A stretch of 31,355 nt of DNA from JBMOLL01 sp049325415. Lineage in GTDB: Bacteria; Bacteroidota; Bacteroidia; Bacteroidales; GCA-2748055. The stretch lies in NCBI GenBank assembly GCA_049325415.1, contig JBMOLL010000130.1, positions 1 through 31,355 on the forward strand. The letters run 5' to 3'. Below the pieces are notes generated by a model. The model did not search any database. It worked only from the letters and a program-made list of their open reading frames with translations, and had not been told where the DNA came from. Positions 7,475 to 15,604 of this stretch are shown piece by piece. The translations under genes and the position numbers were made by a program. Positions within the stretch are counted from its first letter, which is position 1, and every line of letters starts with the position of its first letter.

Positions 7475-8680
7475 ATGATAAACAGCATGAACAGCAGAAC
7501 TATTGTAGCACTGCCCGGGGACGGTATCGGCAGGGTGGTGCTGGAGGAAACCATCAGGTTACTGGAAAGCGCAGGTTTCAAGGCAGACTATGTCGAAGGC
7601 GATATCGGGTGGGAATTCTGGAGAAACGAAGGTAATCCATTGCCCGACAGAACAATAGCCCTTCTGGAGAAACATAAGATCGGACTTTTCGGAGCCATCA
7701 CCTCTAAACCCAAAGATGCTGCTGCTGCGGAGCTCTCCCCTGCCCTGAAGGACAAGGGTCTGGTTTATTCGAGCCCGATTGTGGGACTGCGCCAGCATTT
7801 CGATCTGGATATCTGTATCAGGCCCTGCCGGACATACAAAGGCAACCCGCTTAACTTCATCCGCAGGGGACCGGGTAATGAGATAGAGGAGCCGGAAATT
7901 GACGTGGTCATTTTTCGACAGAATACGGAAGGTTTGTACGGCGGAGTGGAGTGGAGCGATCCTCCCCAGCAGGTTTATGATGCCCTTATGACCCATCCGA
8001 AGTTTGTACAAAACTTTGGTAAAACACCTAAAAATGAGATCTCGGTTTCAACCCGGATCTTTACCAGAAGGGCCACAGAGCGGATCCTCCGCGCGGCTTT
8101 CAGCCATGCCCGTGATAACGGATACAAAAGTGTGACGGTCTGCGAAAAGCCCAATGTCATCAGGGAAACATCGGGGATGATGTATAAAATGGCCCAGGAG
8201 ATGCAGAAGAAGGAATTTCCGGGTATTGAATTGTGGAACACCAACATTGATGCACAGATGATGTGGCTTACAAAGAATCCTGAAACCTACGGTGTGATTG
8301 TGGCAGGGAACATGTTTGGGGACATTGTTTCCGACGGTTTTGCCGGCCTGATCGGGGGACTGGGATTTGCCTGCAGTGCCAATCTTGGTGAAAAGATTGC
8401 GGTATTTGAACCAACGCACGGATCGGCACCCAAATATGCCGACTATCCCGTGTCAATTGTCAATCCGATAGCCATGATGGAATCGGCATGTATGATGCTG
8501 GATCATATCGGGGAGAAAGAAATATCCGACAGGATCCGGAAGGCCATTGCCGGCGTGATCGTGGAAGGTAAGGTCCGCACCTACGACATGCTTAAAATGA
8601 CCGGTAGTCCGGAGGTGATCAGTAAGGGTGCTGCCTCGACGCATGAAATGACCAACGCGATTATTGCGAACCTAAAATGA
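7475..8680 (+). CDS. Isocitrate/isopropylmalate dehydrogenase family protein, probably isocitrate dehydrogenase
   Basis: This is an NAD(P)-dependent beta-decarboxylating dehydrogenase of 401 residues. The N-terminus has VALPGDGIGRVV. The substrate-binding segment is SSPIVGLRQHFDLDICIRPC, of the isocitrate dehydrogenase style rather than the isopropylmalate type. FRQNTEGLYGGVEW has Gln where most relatives have Glu (RENTE). The metal-site segment is NMFGDIVSDGFAGLIGGLG, followed by EPTHGSAPKYA. Oxidation of isocitrate to 2-oxoglutarate is the most likely reaction; homoisocitrate or another 2-hydroxyacid cannot be excluded, and I cannot decide the cofactor. Translation could also start at the ATG at 7487. 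The HD-fold gene follows after 7 nt in the same operon. Confidence 0.88.
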   Translation: MINSMNSRTIVALPGDGIGRVVLEETIRLLESAGFKADYVEGDIGWEFWRNEGNPLPDRTIALLEKHKIGLFGAITSKPKDAAAAELSPALKDKGLVYSSPIVGLRQHFDLDICIRPCRTYKGNPLNFIRRGPGNEIEEPEIDVVIFRQNTEGLYGGVEWSDPPQQVYDALMTHPKFVQNFGKTPKNEISVSTRIFTRRATERILRAAFSHARDNGYKSVTVCEKPNVIRETSGMMYKMAQEMQKKEFPGIELWNTNIDAQMMWLTKNPETYGVIVAGNMFGDIVSDGFAGLIGGLGFACSANLGEKIAVFEPTHGSAPKYADYPVSIVNPIAMMESACMMLDHIGEKEISDRIRKAIAGVIVEGKVRTYDMLKMTGSPEVISKGAASTHEMTNAIIANLK

Positions 8681-8687
8681 ATCCGCC

Positions 8688-9245
8688 ATGAGCAAGATCA
8701 ATCAAACAATACTGGAGCTCTGGCCTGAACTGGAATGGATCTCCGACACGGATCTGCGGGAAAAGACCGCACGAACCTGGGAACTGGCGCTTGAAAAAAG
8801 TGTACTGAAGGCGGAGGACCTTCGCAGGATTCCTTTTACCCTGCTTTGCGGACCCGACCTGAAAGTCAGTTTCATGGATCATAAAAGAGCCGTAGTGCAT
8901 ATCGCCAGGGAAAGCGGTGAAAAAATGCAGCAGTTTTTCGGAAGTGAACTGCCGGTCAACATGGATGTCCTCATTTCCGGAGCAATCCTGGCTGATGTTG
9001 GCAAACTCCTCGAATATGAGCTGAACTCCAGGGGCGAATCCGTCCAGGGAATGTACGGCAAATATCTTCGTCATCCGTTCTCCGGCGTTTCCCTTGCCGA
9101 GCAGTGCGGGGTACCCGCCGAAGTTTGCCACATAATTGCCGCCCATGCTCATGAAGGGGATCTGGTCAAACGGTCGACAGAGGCCTATATCGTACATCAT
9201 GCCGACTTTATGACATTCCTGCCCTTCAAGGAAAGGTTAAAATGA
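8688..9245 (+). CDS. HD-domain protein lacking the HD-motif histidine
   Basis: This is a 185-residue cytosolic protein with an HD-superfamily pattern. Likely fold positions are His65/His71 in DHKRAVVHIA, the segment ISGAILADVGKLLEYE (residues 97-110), His129 in RHPFSG, the AAHAHEG histidines (153 and 155) and Asp173 in VHHADF. In metal-dependent HD phosphohydrolases the second segment normally reads HD; here it is Ala102-Asp103, with a GCT codon at 8991-8993. The enzyme may bind metal differently or not be a standard phosphohydrolase. It follows the dehydrogenase by 7 nt and ends before a strong terminator, so the two form a short operon. The substrate is unknown. Confidence 0.82.
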   Translation: MSKINQTILELWPELEWISDTDLREKTARTWELALEKSVLKAEDLRRIPFTLLCGPDLKVSFMDHKRAVVHIARESGEKMQQFFGSELPVNMDVLISGAILADVGKLLEYELNSRGESVQGMYGKYLRHPFSGVSLAEQCGVPAEVCHIIAAHAHEGDLVKRSTEAYIVHHADFMTFLPFKERLK

Positions 9246-9272
9246 ATGATTCCACAGTTATTGCACTGAATA

Positions 9273-9305
9273 ACAAGCCCCTGAAGCAGTCCTTCAGGGG
9301 CTTGT
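9273..9305. terminator. Bidirectional hairpin terminator between convergent genes
   Basis: A perfect 14-bp stem (ACAAGCCCCTGAAG pairing with CTTCAGGGGCTTGT) encloses a 5-nt loop, CAGTC. It lies 28 nt after the HD-protein stop and 38 nt past the asparaginase stop on the other strand. The tails are only moderately T-rich (TCATTT on +, TTATTC on -), but the stem is strong and well placed to serve both genes. Confidence 0.8.
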
Positions 9306-9342
9306 CATTTCAGCCGAAAAGATATTAAAACTGAAAGAGGGA

Positions 9343-10347
9343 TTAAGGCTGGGCTTCGTCACCAAAAATTGCCACAAAATGCTCCCCTTCTGAGTTACCC
9401 CAGGCCCTGAACATCCCGGTGGTATTAAAAACCATGGCCGGATGGCCGAGGCTGTCGAGGCAGATCACACCACCGGCACCGCCGGCTTTCACCAGTTTGC
9501 CCAGAACGACTTCACTGGCGGCTTCTTCAACGCTCATACCCTTGTATTCCATGAGCGCTGAGATATCGTGTGCCACCGCATAGCGGATAAAAAATTCCCC
9601 GTGGCCTGTCGCTGAGACTGCACAGGTATGGTTATTGGCATAGGTTCCGGCACCGATAATGGGCGAGTCCCCTATTCTGCCGTAACGTTTATTGGTCATC
9701 CCACCGGTGGATGTACCGGCAGCCAGGTTCCCGTTTCTGTCAAGGGCCACGCAACCGACCGTTCCGTGCTTCTCGCTCTGCAGTGCCTCATGCAGCGACT
9801 GAAAACGTTCGTCGGTGAAAAAAAAGGACGGATCCACTATCTCCAGCCCAGCTTCCTTTGCAAATTTTGAAGCACCTGCACCGGCCATCATCACATGGGG
9901 AGATTTCTCCATTACAGCGCGTGCAGCAGAGATCGGGTGTCGGATGTCGGTAACCCCGGCCACCGCGCCGGCAGAAAGGCTGTCACCACGCATTACCGAA
10001 GCGTCCAGCTCATTTTTTCCTTCATTGGTAAATACAGCGCCCCGGCCAGCATTAAAAAGCACATTATCTTCCATATACCCGATGACCTGTTCAACGGCAT
10101 CGATGCTCTCCCCTCCTTCCTTTAATACCTGCAGGCCGATCGTCAGCGCCGTATCCAGGGCTGCCCGGTAGGCGGCTTCTTTATCCGGCGGGACCTTATC
10201 CCTTGACATAAAACCGGCACCACCATGTATCACAATGGCGTATTCGGGGCGTGGGACGGTCGATCCGGCTTTTTCGTCCTTGCCAGACCGGCAGGATGAA
10301 AAGGCGACAAGCGTCAGAAAGCCGAGGAAGAGTAGAGTGGACCTCAT
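9343..10347 (-). CDS. Isoaspartyl peptidase / L-asparaginase (Ntn hydrolase), lipoprotein
   Basis: This plant-type asparaginase (family T2) is made as a precursor that cleaves itself to expose an N-terminal threonine. The cleavage site is HGTVGCVALD with Thr196 as the predicted nucleophile; the second conserved threonine lies in GTSTGG (212-216) and the binding loop in RIGDSPIIGAGTYA. The N-terminal half carries HGGAG, FNAGRGAVFTNEG and LDASVM, all typical. The signal peptide ends in a lipobox (VAFSSC, Cys19), so the enzyme should act outside the cytoplasm, hydrolysing isoaspartyl dipeptides or asparagine. The length of 334 is normal. It lies 84 nt downstream of the DUF4097 gene, separated by a possible hairpin, so it may or may not share the sigma-factor transcript. 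Confidence 0.94.
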   Translation of the reverse strand: MRSTLLFLGFLTLVAFSSCRSGKDEKAGSTVPRPEYAIVIHGGAGFMSRDKVPPDKEAAYRAALDTALTIGLQVLKEGGESIDAVEQVIGYMEDNVLFNAGRGAVFTNEGKNELDASVMRGDSLSAGAVAGVTDIRHPISAARAVMEKSPHVMMAGAGASKFAKEAGLEIVDPSFFFTDERFQSLHEALQSEKHGTVGCVALDRNGNLAAGTSTGGMTNKRYGRIGDSPIIGAGTYANNHTCAVSATGHGEFFIRYAVAHDISALMEYKGMSVEEAASEVVLGKLVKAGGAGGVICLDSLGHPAMVFNTTGMFRAWGNSEGEHFVAIFGDEAQP

Positions 10348-10365
10348 GGTAAGAATATTAAATGA

Positions 10366-10400
10366 AACATTCCCGAAATTAAAAAAATCCCGGGAATGTT
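10366..10400 (-). terminator. Possible terminator or attenuator between DUF4097 gene and asparaginase
   Basis: AACATTCCCG (10366-10375) and CGGGAATGTT (10391-10400) form a 10-bp perfect stem around a 15-nt A/T-rich loop. On the - strand it falls 32 nt after the DUF4097-protein stop and 19 nt before the asparaginase start. The T run is in the loop rather than after the stem, so termination is uncertain. Confidence 0.45.
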
Positions 10401-10431
10401 CTTTAAGTTACAGATCCGAATTAGTTGCCTG

Positions 10432-11469
10432 TTAATTTATTTCCAGGTTTCCATAGCTGAGGTTCACCTTCAGTTCACCCGCAGAGGCAGAACCGATGCG
10501 GCCTTTTGCAGAGGACTCGTTTTCATCTTTATTATAGGTCAGGCCGGAAGCTGAAGGAAGGCTGAGTTCACCATACTTTACCTTACAGTCGACATTAAAG
10601 GAAGCGCCCTTTTCAAGACCCGCCTTGAAGTTACCGTACGATATTTCGGCATTCACGCTGTTTACCGAACCTGCAATGAGATCAATCTTAGTACCGGTAT
10701 AACTGGATTTCAGAGTGATCGACTTATACAGTTTCGTAACAGATAAACCGGAATATTTTGTCTCAAGTTGCAGTGTACTGACTTCCCCTATTGCATATTT
10801 GTCATATTTGCCTTTAATAGCAAGGACGTCGGCTTTTTCAGTAAACAATTTGGAATATTCACTCTGGATATTGATTGAACTGCTGTTATTTACGGTAAGA
10901 TTGGAATAAGCCAGCACGACATTCAGCCAGCCGGCATTTTCAATCGTTCCTTCGCCATAGGCCAGTCTGACGGAATTGACTGGTTCGCTTGAGCCCCTGC
11001 TGAGGGTACCGATCTGGAAGGAGCCATAGGCCACATCAACTTTTACCTTTCCGGAGAGCGTCTGAATAAAAAGGTTGCCATACTTGTTTTTAAGGTCTGC
11101 ATTGACCCATTCGGGCAGATTTACCGTGTAGTTGACCTGGACATTGGTCTTATCCTTCCATCCTTCTTTCTCATTGAATCGGGTAATAAAGGAGGCCATG
11201 TCCGTTCCTTCACTGACAGCCACATCGATCCCGGAAAGCAGTTCATCTGCTTTTGCCTGGCTTGCGGCTTCGACGATAATTTCCACCTGTACATCCACCA
11301 CATTCTTCGTCCAGTTCAGCACCTTGATTTCCCCATACTTATTTTCGATGGAAAGATCAAAAGTTTTTGAAACATCATAGGATTTCGAAATCGCTTTTTG
11401 TGCCTTCTGAGCTGAAAGAGAAAAGCTTACGCCAAGAATCAGGAGCACGGACAGGAGCAAACTTTTCAT
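10432..11469 (-). CDS. DUF4097-type fake-adhesin exported protein
   Basis: This is an exported beta-helix-like protein of about 345 residues. I start it at 11469 (MKSLLLSVLLILGVSFSLSAQ, a clear signal peptide), 1 nt after the anti-sigma stop; a start at 11487 is also possible. The mature region is a run of short repeats built around KYGxxxV/I and YGNL/YGSF turns (NKYGEIKVLNW, KNKYGNLFIQTL, VAYGSFQIGTL, VKYGELSL, LSYGNLEIN). This is the pattern of the putative adhesin family DUF4097. It is the last gene of a sigma/anti-sigma cassette. The position suggests an envelope-stress or surface function under ECF control, but the molecular role is unknown. Confidence 0.85.
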   Translation of the reverse strand: MKSLLLSVLLILGVSFSLSAQKAQKAISKSYDVSKTFDLSIENKYGEIKVLNWTKNVVDVQVEIIVEAASQAKADELLSGIDVAVSEGTDMASFITRFNEKEGWKDKTNVQVNYTVNLPEWVNADLKNKYGNLFIQTLSGKVKVDVAYGSFQIGTLSRGSSEPVNSVRLAYGEGTIENAGWLNVVLAYSNLTVNNSSSINIQSEYSKLFTEKADVLAIKGKYDKYAIGEVSTLQLETKYSGLSVTKLYKSITLKSSYTGTKIDLIAGSVNSVNAEISYGNFKAGLEKGASFNVDCKVKYGELSLPSASGLTYNKDENESSAKGRIGSASAGELKVNLSYGNLEIN

Positions 11470-11470
11470 T

Positions 11471-12004
11471 TTACAAACTTTCTTCATGATGTGGAGCGTT
11501 TTGATTTTTAAACTGGTTCAATTGTTGTATAATCTGATCCATCACTTCCAGTTTGGTCTGGTAGTGAGTGATAAGAGCATTAATAGCCCTCTCGTCGCCG
11601 GGATTTGCATTGAGATCCTTCAGCAACTGCTTGTAGTATTCATCCATCTCTGACAATTCGTCAAGGAGGATTTCCTTTTCCTTAGCCGATTCGAAGCTGA
11701 AGCCGGCGATCTCCTCATATTTCAGATCCACCTGCCTGGCATAATAATCATTTGCTTCGGCTACATCGGGTGGAAGGGTTGTCACGGCCATCTTATCTCC
11801 GCTTTTATTAAGCTGGAAGATCACCAGGCCGCCTGAAATGATGATGGCGAGGGATGCAGCCAGCTGCAAAGCCGTCATCCAGGGATTTTTCCTCACCCGG
11901 CCCTGATCGAGTCTGGCTTTAAAGCGCTCGAAATGTCCATTTTCCGGCTCATCGAGGTCGAAAGAAGCCCTGTTTTCAACAAGGTATTTTTCCAGATCAC
12001 TCAT
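11471..12004 (-). CDS. Putative anti-sigma factor, single-pass membrane protein
   Basis: The product has 177 residues. The N-terminal 40 residues (SDLEKYLVENRASFDLDEP) are soluble and contain the short motif common in Bacteroidota anti-sigma proteins. One membrane segment follows at about 44-63 (ALQLAASLAIIISGGLVIF), then an extracytoplasmic region of about 115 residues predicted to be helical and partly coiled (EKEILLDELSEMDEYYKQLL, DQIIQQLNQF). The start overlaps the sigma-factor stop by 4 nt (ATGA), so the pair is translationally coupled. Binding and holding the adjacent ECF sigma factor is inferred from this arrangement; there is no clear zinc (ZAS) motif. Confidence 0.8.
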   Translation of the reverse strand: MSDLEKYLVENRASFDLDEPENGHFERFKARLDQGRVRKNPWMTALQLAASLAIIISGGLVIFQLNKSGDKMAVTTLPPDVAEANDYYARQVDLKYEEIAGFSFESAKEKEILLDELSEMDEYYKQLLKDLNANPGDERAINALITHYQTKLEVMDQIIQQLNQFKNQNAPHHEESL

Positions 12005-12564
12005 GATACTGCTTTTAGTTCATTTAACTTTGCGGCCAGTTTCTTCCTGGCCCTGTGATATTGGGTACGGGAGGTGGTACCGGAGATCCCTAGAATTTCA
12101 GAAATCTCTTCATGGTCATAACCTTCCAGCAGGTAAAGGGAGAGCACTATACGATAGCCTTCCGGTAAAGCCAGAATGGCTGATCTCACCTGTTCCGGGC
12201 TTAGCTCGGGCAGCGCTTCGTCGCTGCTGTCATCAGTCAGATCAATCTTTTTTCCCGCATCCTCCAGTGAGATGACTGCCTTTTTCAGTTTCACCGCATC
12301 CAGTGCCTTATTGATCACTATCTTTTTCAGCCAGGCGCCGAAGCTGACCTCTCCCCTGTAGGTATCCAGCCGTGTAAAGGCTTTCAGGAAAGCTTCCTGC
12401 ATCACATCCTCCGCATCTGAACTGTCGCCGGTTATCCTTAAAGCCGTGTTATACATGGCTTTATAATAGATACCGTAGAGTTCATACTGGGCCTTGCGGC
12501 TGCCCTTTCTGCAGGCAGAGACCAGGTTGGTATGGATATCCCGGTAAGGAGCGGTTTGTCTCAT
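12001..12564 (-). CDS. ECF-type RNA polymerase sigma factor
   Basis: This is a group 4 (extracytoplasmic function) sigma factor of 187 residues. Region 2 runs from about residue 30 to 95 and includes NTALRITGDSSDAEDVMQ, EAFLKAFTRLDTYRG and SFGAWLKKIVINKALD, the core-binding and -10 recognition segments. Region 4 is near the C-terminus (LPEGYRIVLSLYLLEGYDHE, EISEILGISGTTSRTQYHRA) and should bind the -35 region. It heads the operon sigma factor, membrane anti-sigma, DUF4097 protein. No TAnnTTTG element is obvious upstream, which would fit control by the sigma factor itself, but that is a guess. Confidence 0.93.
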   Translation of the reverse strand: MRQTAPYRDIHTNLVSACRKGSRKAQYELYGIYYKAMYNTALRITGDSSDAEDVMQEAFLKAFTRLDTYRGEVSFGAWLKKIVINKALDAVKLKKAVISLEDAGKKIDLTDDSSDEALPELSPEQVRSAILALPEGYRIVLSLYLLEGYDHEEISEILGISGTTSRTQYHRARKKLAAKLNELKAVS

Positions 12565-12721
12565 TTTTTAAAGTCTGTCGTAAGGACGACTAAGGATTCG
12601 CAATGTTGCTTCTCCTGCAATTTTTTTTTTCATTGGTCTCCCCATGGCTAATGATCCTCTCAACAGCCCGGTTCCGCCGATTAAACAGGATTAAAAATTA
12701 CATTCCTTTTCTGCGAAAAGC

Positions 12722-12748
12722 AAAAAAAAAACGCGCCTGATGGCGCGT
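12722..12748 (-). terminator. Intrinsic terminator of the decarboxylase/citrate lyase operon
   Basis: On the - strand the stem ACGCGCC-ATCA-GGCGCGT (7 bp, all but the closing pair G/C) is followed directly by a run of ten T (12722-12731). It lies 20 nt past the citF stop and should end the seven-gene operon. Confidence 0.88.
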
Positions 12749-12768
12749 CATTCCATAAAATATGCATT

Positions 12769-14322
12769 TTATCCCGGGATCACCTGTCTGACCGAATCAA
12801 GCACGGTGCCGTCGACCCATTTAATAGCCGCAACGATCCGGTCGCCAAGGACAGGTGCCTCCGGAATCCCGCAGATCCTGTCGGCTTCAGCCTTAAGCTC
12901 CTCTATGGTTTTCAGTGGGAGACCTGCGCCTTTCACCCTGTCGATCAGGTCCTGTCGGCGGGGATTAATGGCGATACCTCTTTCGGTAATGATCACATCA
13001 ATCAGTTCGCCGGGCCCACAGAGGGTTGTCACGCGATCCCTGATAACAGGTATCCTGTCCCTGAAAAGGGGAATGGGAAGAATTACCGTTTTCGCATGGA
13101 GGCAGTTCTGCCATCCTCCGATCCCGTGCAGCAGGTAGCCGTCGGAGTGAGTGACCACGTTGCCGTTGAACTCAAGGTCAACTTCCGTTGCACCGAGGAT
13201 CATGATATCCATCATTGTAGTATAATTCCCCTTGGAATGGAAGTTATATGCATGAAAAACCGAGATCCCGTGATGGTTGGCATTTTCAGAGATCGAGCGG
13301 ACCGCCTCCAGGTCAAAGGCCTGGGCATCAAGAATATGCTCCATTGTTCCTTCTTCCAGCATCTGCACCATGTACCGGGTGCTCCCGCCGAAGCCCATCC
13401 GGGCTTTCCAGCCTCTTTTCTGTAATTCCTGGTGCATATAATAGCCAATGGCCAGTGAGGTTCCGCCGGCGCCAGCCTGCATCATGCACCCATCGGCCAG
13501 AAGACCGGCCGCCAGGCAGAAACGGGTGGTCAGTTCCGCAATATAAAGACGGTCGGGACTTTTAGTTATCTGAGTAGTGCCCGACACAATTTTCTCCGGT
13601 TCGCCGATCCGATCGACTACCACCACCATATCCACATAATTTCCTTCAATCTGCATAGGCATACAGGGGAAGGGTACCAGATTGTCGGTGACCACGATCA
13701 CTTTATCGGCATGCATATAATCGGCCAGGGCATAGCCCAGCACTCCACAGGCGGATTTGCCCGAGAGTGCATGACCGTTTCCGAAGGCATCCGAGGTCGG
13801 TACGGCAATCACTGCGATATCGATCCTTACCTCACCATCCTGCACCGCCTGGTATCTGCCTCCATGTGAGCGGAGTACGGCAGTTCCTTTCATGCCGCCT
13901 TCGGTGGTGAATTTTCCAAGCGGACCGTTCATGCTTCCTTCTATGCGGTTAATGGTTCCATCCTTCAACTGTTCAATAACCGGCGAGTTTACGGGGAAGG
14001 ATGCAGAAGGAAACCAGACGAGGTCTTTCACGCCCATTTCGGAGGCCAGCCGGAATACCTCGTTGGTCACCAGGTCTCCGTCGCGCAGGTGGTGATGGGT
14101 GGAGACCGTCATTCCGTCCTTCAGACCGCAGCGTTCCAGAGCTTCTTTCAGGGAGCCCACGACTTTATTCCCGTCGGCAGGATAGTCGAGAGAGCTTACG
14201 ATTGGGGGAGCATACCGGTGACCCGAGGGTCTGTGCATGCCTAATCCTTTGAACGGGATTTCTTCCCTGCCATTGATCACCATGGGGACCTCCCTCCCTG
14301 CTGCGTTGCGTACCAGATCCAT
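12769..14322 (-). CDS. citF: Citrate lyase alpha subunit (citrate CoA-transferase)
   Basis: CitF swaps acetyl for citrate on the thioester-bearing acyl carrier of citrate lyase, forming citryl-ACP. The 517-residue length matches the family (about 510). Recognisable segments are THHHLRDGDLVTNEVF near residue 75, SMNGPLGKF, the glycine-rich AGAGGTSLAIGYYMH, GFGGSTRYMVQMLEEGT, LDAQAFDLEAVRS, and GATEVDLEFNGNVVTHSDG. It starts 10 nt after the fused CitD-CitE gene and is the last gene before the terminator. Together with that gene it makes a complete lyase core, although the ligase (CitC) and prosthetic-group enzymes (CitX, CitG) are not encoded nearby. Confidence 0.95.
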   Translation of the reverse strand: MDLVRNAAGREVPMVINGREEIPFKGLGMHRPSGHRYAPPIVSSLDYPADGNKVVGSLKEALERCGLKDGMTVSTHHHLRDGDLVTNEVFRLASEMGVKDLVWFPSASFPVNSPVIEQLKDGTINRIEGSMNGPLGKFTTEGGMKGTAVLRSHGGRYQAVQDGEVRIDIAVIAVPTSDAFGNGHALSGKSACGVLGYALADYMHADKVIVVTDNLVPFPCMPMQIEGNYVDMVVVVDRIGEPEKIVSGTTQITKSPDRLYIAELTTRFCLAAGLLADGCMMQAGAGGTSLAIGYYMHQELQKRGWKARMGFGGSTRYMVQMLEEGTMEHILDAQAFDLEAVRSISENANHHGISVFHAYNFHSKGNYTTMMDIMILGATEVDLEFNGNVVTHSDGYLLHGIGGWQNCLHAKTVILPIPLFRDRIPVIRDRVTTLCGPGELIDVIITERGIAINPRRQDLIDRVKGAGLPLKTIEELKAEADRICGIPEAPVLGDRIVAAIKWVDGTVLDSVRQVIPG

Positions 14323-14332
14323 ATCTTGCTGC

Positions 14333-15532
14333 TTATTTGTTTAATAATCCGAGGCTCTCCGCAAGTTGAACAGTGCGCTGTGCACGTTTAACCACGGGGG
14401 CATCAATCATTTTTGTTCCCAGGGCAATTACTCCCTGTCCTTTTTCACTGGCCGTGTTGTAGGCTTTGAGGATCTCCAACGCTTTATCGATTTCTTCCTG
14501 TGTCGGCGAAAAGCCTTCCCTGATCACGCCCACCTGGCGGGGATGGATGCACCCCATTCCTTCAAAACCAAGCGAACGGGAGCGTTTGACATTTTCCAGT
14601 AGACCTTCCATGTCAGCAACATCCGAGAAAACCGAATCGATGGGCTGAATGCCGGCAGCCTTGCATGCCGTAACCAGCCTCATTCTGGCGTACAGCGATT
14701 CTTCTCCCCCCGGTGTTCTGAGTACCCCGATATCTGCAGTATAGTCTTCCAGCCCGATGGCCATGGCCACAATATTTTCGGAGGCCCGGGCAATATCGAA
14801 GGCGTTTTCGATGCCCAGCGCTGATTCAATAATCGGCATGATCCAAACAGAACCTGTCATTCCGCAACCGGCCTGAATAGCCTTTATTTTCTCATCCACC
14901 TGCCTGATCTGGGAAGCATCCTCGCACTTCGGCAACAGCACCAGATTCACATGAAAGGGAATAAGCATTTCCAGATCTTTCAGGCCTGCCGGCAGCTGGT
15001 TGATCCTGATCATGCGCTCGGCCCCGAAGAAGGAGATCTGCGACAGGGCATTCCTGACTAGGATCCGTGCTTCGTCTTTTCTGTCGGGAGCCACAGAGTC
15101 TTCCAGGTCAAGAATGATTCCGTCGGGCTGATGGATCCCGGCATTCAGCATCATGCTGGGTGTATTTCCGGGCAGATAGAGCCTGGAAAAGCGGAACCGG
15201 TGCCGTTCAGTGCCGTAGATGTTTTCTTCCAGTACAGGGTAGCGAATGGAGTCCTGTCGACCGGTGAGCCTGCTTGCCGCAGCTTCGAGCCTTGCCGAGA
15301 TCACGAAGGGCAATGCCCCTGTATCTTCCATATCGATGATCGCATTGGGAATCCCCAGCCCGGTCAACTCCTGTTCCACCTGTTTCCTTATCTGGGCACC
15401 GTAAAGTGTATTCACCTTACTTTTCAGATTTATTCTGATGCCACCTTCACTGGAAGGTGTGATTTTGATATAGCAGTCGGACCTGACTTTCTCGCCCAGG
15501 TTCCCCGCTTCGGCGTATGGCAGCATATTCAT
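14333..15532 (-). CDS. Fused citrate lyase acyl carrier protein and beta subunit (CitD-CitE)
   Basis: The single reading frame joins two normally separate subunits. Counting from the ATG at 15532, residues 1 to about 85 match CitD: an AEAGNLGEKVRSDCYIKI start, LYGAQIRKQVEQEL, and IDMEDTGALPFVISARLEAA, the equivalent of the DDKGAL...ARLEA end of CitD. The prosthetic group would attach to a serine; the only one in the right segment is in VRSDC (Ser18). Residues of about 110 to 399 are CitE, with YLPGNTPSMM, GIILDLEDSVAPDRKDEAR, GLEDYTADIGV and GCIHPRQVGVI. CitE cleaves citryl-ACP to acetyl-ACP and oxaloacetate. The frame is open to 15601, but the region before 15532 does not resemble CitD. A TAAATTTG box at 15547-15554 could be an internal promoter. 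Confidence 0.9.
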   Translation of the reverse strand: MNMLPYAEAGNLGEKVRSDCYIKITPSSEGGIRINLKSKVNTLYGAQIRKQVEQELTGLGIPNAIIDMEDTGALPFVISARLEAAASRLTGRQDSIRYPVLEENIYGTERHRFRFSRLYLPGNTPSMMLNAGIHQPDGIILDLEDSVAPDRKDEARILVRNALSQISFFGAERMIRINQLPAGLKDLEMLIPFHVNLVLLPKCEDASQIRQVDEKIKAIQAGCGMTGSVWIMPIIESALGIENAFDIARASENIVAMAIGLEDYTADIGVLRTPGGEESLYARMRLVTACKAAGIQPIDSVFSDVADMEGLLENVKRSRSLGFEGMGCIHPRQVGVIREGFSPTQEEIDKALEILKAYNTASEKGQGVIALGTKMIDAPVVKRAQRTVQLAESLGLLNK

Positions 15533-15604
15533 CGCTATTGGTAGAGCAAATTTAGCATGACGGCCCGAGTTTCCGTTTCCGGGCGGTATGTTTGAAAGCA
15601 ACCG

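Noticed and set aside
12606..12630. Small hairpin TTGC-N7-GCAA followed by ten T on the + strand, resembling a terminator
   Set aside because: The stem is only 4 bp and no + strand gene ends upstream of it, so it has nothing to terminate.
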